This document shows positions 6,114 to 8,442 of a stretch of 8,442 nucleotides of DNA, piece after piece (positions within the stretch are counted from its first letter, which is position 1; every line of letters begins with the position of its first letter). The position numbers and the translations under genes are program-made. Under the pieces are notes generated by a model. It did no database searches. It had not been told where the DNA came from and saw only the letters and a program-made list of their open reading frames with translations. Where the stretch lies: positions 1 to 8,442 of the forward strand of contig JBARCX010000288.1 of assembly GCA_049794535.1 (NCBI GenBank). The letters run 5' to 3'. This DNA comes from JBARCX01 sp049794535 (lineage in GTDB: Bacteria; Pseudomonadota; Gammaproteobacteria; Xanthomonadales; Rhodanobacteraceae).

Positions 6114-7054
6114 TGCGGCATGAAGGTGAAATCAATTTCGCGATGGAACACGCTCTCGAAACCCTTGTAGGGCAGCGGTTGCGCGCGCAGTACGGCGTTC
6201 TCGATGGAGCGTTTACTGGCATCGTCGTAAGGACATCCCGAATCGACCTTGGCGCTGAGCACGTCACCGCCAGGTACCTGCACGATGTGCACCACACACG
6301 GAACATTCGGCATCTTATCTGGGCGCAGCCAATTCTGCGTGACCGCGTTCTGAATCGCTGCCTGATATTGCGCTAGCAATCCTGTATCCGTGCCATTGGT
6401 GCCGGTCTGACGTTGTGCAGCATTGGGCAAATTGGCCTCGCCATTGTCCTGAGCGTTCTGCAGATCGGCCAATTGCTGTTTGGCCTGCTTGGCCTTGCTG
6501 TCTTCCTTCTTGGTCTGCGCCGAAGCAGCATCCATCTTGGCGAACAGCTCGTCGACCTTCTTCTGCTCTTCTTTCTGCTTCGCAGCCTGGGCATCGATTT
6601 CGGCCTGGCGTTGACGCTGCTTCTCGTCCTGCACCTTCTTGGCGTCTTCGGCCTTCTGCAGCCCCTCTTCCACGACCTTTTCCTGATCTTTGATGTCGGG
6701 GTGCTCGGGCGGAGGTGGCAACGTCTTGAGCTTCGGCTCTGGCGTCGGCGGAATGGGCGGTGGCGGTACGGCCGGCGGTGGCGGCACCGTGTTCGGTATC
6801 GGCTTGGCCTTGGTGGCACGCGGCGGCGGACTGCCGGTGGGACCGATCAGGGTGGCCTCGATAATCTGCCCAGGCAGCGACAACGGCTTGGCGCAAGTGA
6901 TCGGATTCATGTCCGCCGGCAGATGCAGCCATGCGAAACCCTGCTCGTAGTCGGTGCACGACAACGTCGCCAGGTAGAGAAAGGCCACGATCAGAAGATG
7001 CAGCAGTGCAGCGAGCACTACCGCAGGCGTGGACCAGGGCTTACTTCTGTCCAT
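6110..7054 (-). CDS. tolA: Tol-Pal system periplasm-spanning protein TolA
   Basis: Links the TolQR motor in the inner membrane to TolB/Pal at the outer membrane. The 314-residue product has a short cytoplasmic tail, one membrane helix (about 11-31) with H19, an extracytoplasmic segment containing C33 and C54, the motif PGQIIEATLIGP (61-72), a proline-rich region (about 76-118), a charged Lys/Glu/Gln/Ala-rich helix (about 122-203) and the C-terminal domain III (about 226-314) with C253 and C274. The last two probably match the known domain III disulfide of E. coli TolA. It is shorter than E. coli TolA (421 residues), mainly through a short helical domain. The Cys-bearing segment directly after the membrane helix is unusual compared with E. 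coli. ATG 7054 overlaps the tolR end by 14 bases, with only a distant GGAG upstream. Confidence 0.95.
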   Translation of the reverse strand: MDRSKPWSTPAVVLAALLHLLIVAFLYLATLSCTDYEQGFAWLHLPADMNPITCAKPLSLPGQIIEATLIGPTGSPPPRATKAKPIPNTVPPPPAVPPPPIPPTPEPKLKTLPPPPEHPDIKDQEKVVEEGLQKAEDAKKVQDEKQRQRQAEIDAQAAKQKEEQKKVDELFAKMDAASAQTKKEDSKAKQAKQQLADLQNAQDNGEANLPNAAQRQTGTNGTDTGLLAQYQAAIQNAVTQNWLRPDKMPNVPCVVHIVQVPGGDVLSAKVDSGCPYDDASKRSIENAVLRAQPLPYKGFESVFHREIDFTFMPQ

Positions 7055-7487
7055 TCGTGTTGCCCGACTCCGGTTGGCTCATCAGGCCGACCTTGGCAAC
7101 GCCGGCCGCCTGCAGATCAGCCAGCACCTGGTAAACGCCGTCGTACTTGCCGTCGCGATCACCGGCCACCAGCACGCTGACGTCCGGATTCTGCTGGACG
7201 AAAGCGCCGACTTTGGCCTTCAACGACGCGACGTCGATCGGCTCTTTCTTGGCAGTACCCAGGGTCAGATACAGATTGCCGTTCTGATCGACCGAGACAA
7301 TCACCGGTTCTTTATTGTCATGCAGCGACTTGGCATTGGCCTGCGGCAGATTCACATCCACGTTCGATTTGAGCATAGGTGTAGTGACCATGAAGATGAT
7401 CAACAACACCAGCATCACGTCGATATACGGCACGACGTTGATCTCGGATTTGAGCTTAAAGCGCTTATGACGCGCGGAGGTTCGCAT
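7041..7487 (-). CDS. tolR: Tol-Pal system protein TolR
   Basis: Inner-membrane motor subunit of the ExbD/TolR family that works with TolQ to use the proton motive force. It is 148 residues: a basic cytoplasmic tail, one membrane helix (about 22-38) carrying the essential proton-path D23 in INVVPYIDVMLVLLIIFMVT, and a periplasmic domain (about 45-140) with the family segment VLVAGDRDGKYDGVYQVLADLQ (about 105-126) and the ending KVGLMSQ. Asp23 has the same number as in E. coli TolR. The start at ATG 7487 has a perfect AGGAGG (7500-7495) 7 bases upstream, which shares its first base with the tolQ stop codon. It overlaps tolA by 14 bases at its 3' end. Confidence 0.97.
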   Translation of the reverse strand: MRTSARHKRFKLKSEINVVPYIDVMLVLLIIFMVTTPMLKSNVDVNLPQANAKSLHDNKEPVIVSVDQNGNLYLTLGTAKKEPIDVASLKAKVGAFVQQNPDVSVLVAGDRDGKYDGVYQVLADLQAAGVAKVGLMSQPESGNTNGQK

Positions 7488-7494
7488 GGCGGTT

Positions 7495-7500
7495 CCTCCT
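7495..7500 (-). promoter_or_regulatory. Consensus ribosome-binding site of tolR
   Basis: AGGAGG on the minus strand is 7 bases before ATG 7487, the strongest ribosome site of any gene in the window. The A of the tolQ TGA stop (7502-7500) is its first base, so ribosomes ending tolQ finish on the tolR initiation site. Confidence 0.85.
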
Positions 7501-8189
7501 CAGTTGCTGGGGTCGTCGGACTGGATCTGCCGCTGCAGCACGGAGGAGAACTCCTCCTGAAACACTTCGTAGCGGGAAGCCATGCGCTCGACCTTGTTGG
7601 CGTAGCGGTTGTACGCCCACACCGCTGGGATAGCAGCGAACAGGCCCATCGCGGTGGCGATCAGTGCTTCGGAGATGTGCGGCGCGACCACCGCAATGGT
7701 GACGTCCTTCATCTCGCCGAGACCCTGGAACGCGCCCATGATGCCCCACACCGTACCGAACAGACCCACGTAGGGGCTGATCGAACCGACGTTGGCGAGG
7801 AACTCGAGATTGCGCTCCAGCATGCCGATCTCGCGGGTCCCTGCCACGCGCATGGCGCGCTCGGAGCCCTCGATCACGATACGCAGATCATGCGTCTTAC
7901 GTTGGCGCTGACGGGCGAACTCGCGGAAGCCCGACTCGAAGATGTTCTCCATACCGCCATTTTCCGCGCCGCGATTGCTAACCTCACGGAACAGCTGAGC
8001 CAGATCGGCACCCGACCAGAAGCGCTCCTCGAAGCCCTCGGCGTTTTCCACCGCGGCTTTCAGCTGCGAGTACTTGCGGATGATGATCACCCAGGACAAG
8101 AACGAGAACACCAGCAGTACGAGCAGCACCAACTTCACGGGCAAGCTCGAATCCGCGATCAGCAAGAAAATGTTCAGTCCACTGTTCAT
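7500..8189 (-). CDS. tolQ: Tol-Pal system proton channel protein TolQ
   Basis: Inner-membrane motor subunit of the ExbB/TolQ/MotA family. The 229-residue product has three membrane helices: about 16-38, about 129-153 and about 164-194, with the large cytoplasmic loop between the first two. The second helix holds the conserved SISPYVGLFGTVWGIMGAF, and the third holds ISEALIATAMGLFAAIPAV; T146 and T178 line up with the two polar residues that E. coli TolQ needs for proton flow. The length matches E. coli (230). The start is ATG 8189; upstream is a GGAGA about 12 bases away, a long spacing. The 54-base gap to ybgC has no terminator, so the genes are probably co-transcribed. Its stop overlaps the tolR ribosome site. 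Confidence 0.98.
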   Translation of the reverse strand: MNSGLNIFLLIADSSLPVKLVLLVLLVFSFLSWVIIIRKYSQLKAAVENAEGFEERFWSGADLAQLFREVSNRGAENGGMENIFESGFREFARQRQRKTHDLRIVIEGSERAMRVAGTREIGMLERNLEFLANVGSISPYVGLFGTVWGIMGAFQGLGEMKDVTIAVVAPHISEALIATAMGLFAAIPAVWAYNRYANKVERMASRYEVFQEEFSSVLQRQIQSDDPSN

Positions 8190-8243
8190 GGCTCGGGGGG
8201 TCTCCAGCGCGGATATGTTTGTAAGGGATCGTGTTGGGGTGGC

Positions 8244-8442
8244 TTAGTCTTGGATCAGACCGGCCGGAATCTGTGTCGGACGCATGCGTTGGACATCCAC
8301 GCAAGCCACGCGCACCTGCGCACGGATTAGCGGGGTGCCGTCGGCACGGTCAATCGTCTGGTCGAACAGGATACTGGCTGCGCGCCGTTCTTTGACGGCC
8401 ACCGTTACTCGCAGTTCATCGTCCAGCAGGGCGGCCTTGAGG
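8244..8442 (-). CDS. ybgC: YbgC family acyl-CoA thioesterase, C-terminal part only
   Basis: The last 65 codons of a hotdog-fold thioesterase; the gene continues beyond the right edge and its catalytic N-terminal part is not seen. The visible protein begins LKAALLDDELRV and ends RMRPTQIPAGLIQD. It matches the YbgC pattern: the LDD-L-V strand, ASILFDQTI, then the closing strand AQVRVACVDVQRMRPTQIP, comparable to the CVDPLKMKPRALP ending of E. coli YbgC. YbgC is the usual first gene of the tol-pal operon and acts on short-chain or phospholipid-related acyl thioesters. The TAA stop (8246-8244) is 54 bases before tolQ. The operon promoter would lie outside the window. Family call is firm from context and sequence; substrate is not determined. 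Confidence 0.9.
   Translation of the reverse strand, partial: LKAALLDDELRVTVAVKERRAASILFDQTIDRADGTPLIRAQVRVACVDVQRMRPTQIPAGLIQD

Noticed and set aside
6413..7180. Plus-strand open frame (255 codons) opposite tolA
   Set aside because: Its Leu- and Arg-rich composition mirrors the Lys/Glu/Gln- and Pro-rich codons of tolA; no recognisable domain.
7029..8330. Long plus-strand open frame (433 codons) opposite tolQ and tolR
   Set aside because: It is fully antisense to two well-conserved genes, is unusually rich in His, Asp and Gln as expected from the complement of GC-rich coding DNA, and shows no domain or ribosome site.

Overview
The window reads as a chromosomal core region of a gammaproteobacterium of the Xanthomonadales, most likely a Rhodanobacteraceae-type organism (Dyella, Rhodanobacter, Luteibacter or Frateuria relatives). 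This rests on the gene order, the moderately high GC and the recalled look of the QueC, Pal and TolA sequences; no database search was possible, so the genus is an inference.

Layout. Almost everything lies on the minus strand and is transcribed from right to left: the 3' end of ybgC (8442-8244), tolQ, tolR, tolA, tolB, a 250-base gap, pal, cpoB (ybgF), queE, a 163-base gap holding a large imperfect palindrome, queC, and a tRNA-Lys(UUU) gene with its own promoter and a strong intrinsic terminator (1433-1405). Convergent to this block, on the plus strand, is the 3' portion of a membrane-bound sensor histidine kinase gene that runs off the left edge.

How the genes work together. TolQ and TolR form the proton-driven inner-membrane motor, TolA spans the periplasm, TolB and the lipoprotein Pal form the outer-membrane/peptidoglycan end, and CpoB links the machine to septal peptidoglycan synthesis; YbgC is the usual thioesterase leader gene of the operon. 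tolQ-tolR, tolR-tolA, tolA-tolB, pal-cpoB and cpoB-queE are overlapping or nearly so, which indicates translational coupling. QueE and QueC make the 7-deazaguanine intermediates CDG and preQ0 for queuosine; they are carried behind the tol-pal genes but have no evident functional link to them. The queC/tRNA-Lys order matches the arrangement known from Pseudomonas.

Most of the window is ordinary, conserved housekeeping DNA and I do not see a new defence, mobile or biosynthetic system. The points worth a second look are: an about 85-bp GAGTGAG-rich imperfect palindrome between queE and queC; a histidine kinase H-box in which the acidic residue after the phospho-accepting His is replaced by His; a tRNA-Lys locus that is a known integration hotspot in a related genus; Cys-rich variants of Pal and TolA; and a structured tolB-pal gap with a perfect Shine-Dalgarno sequence that has no start codon after it.
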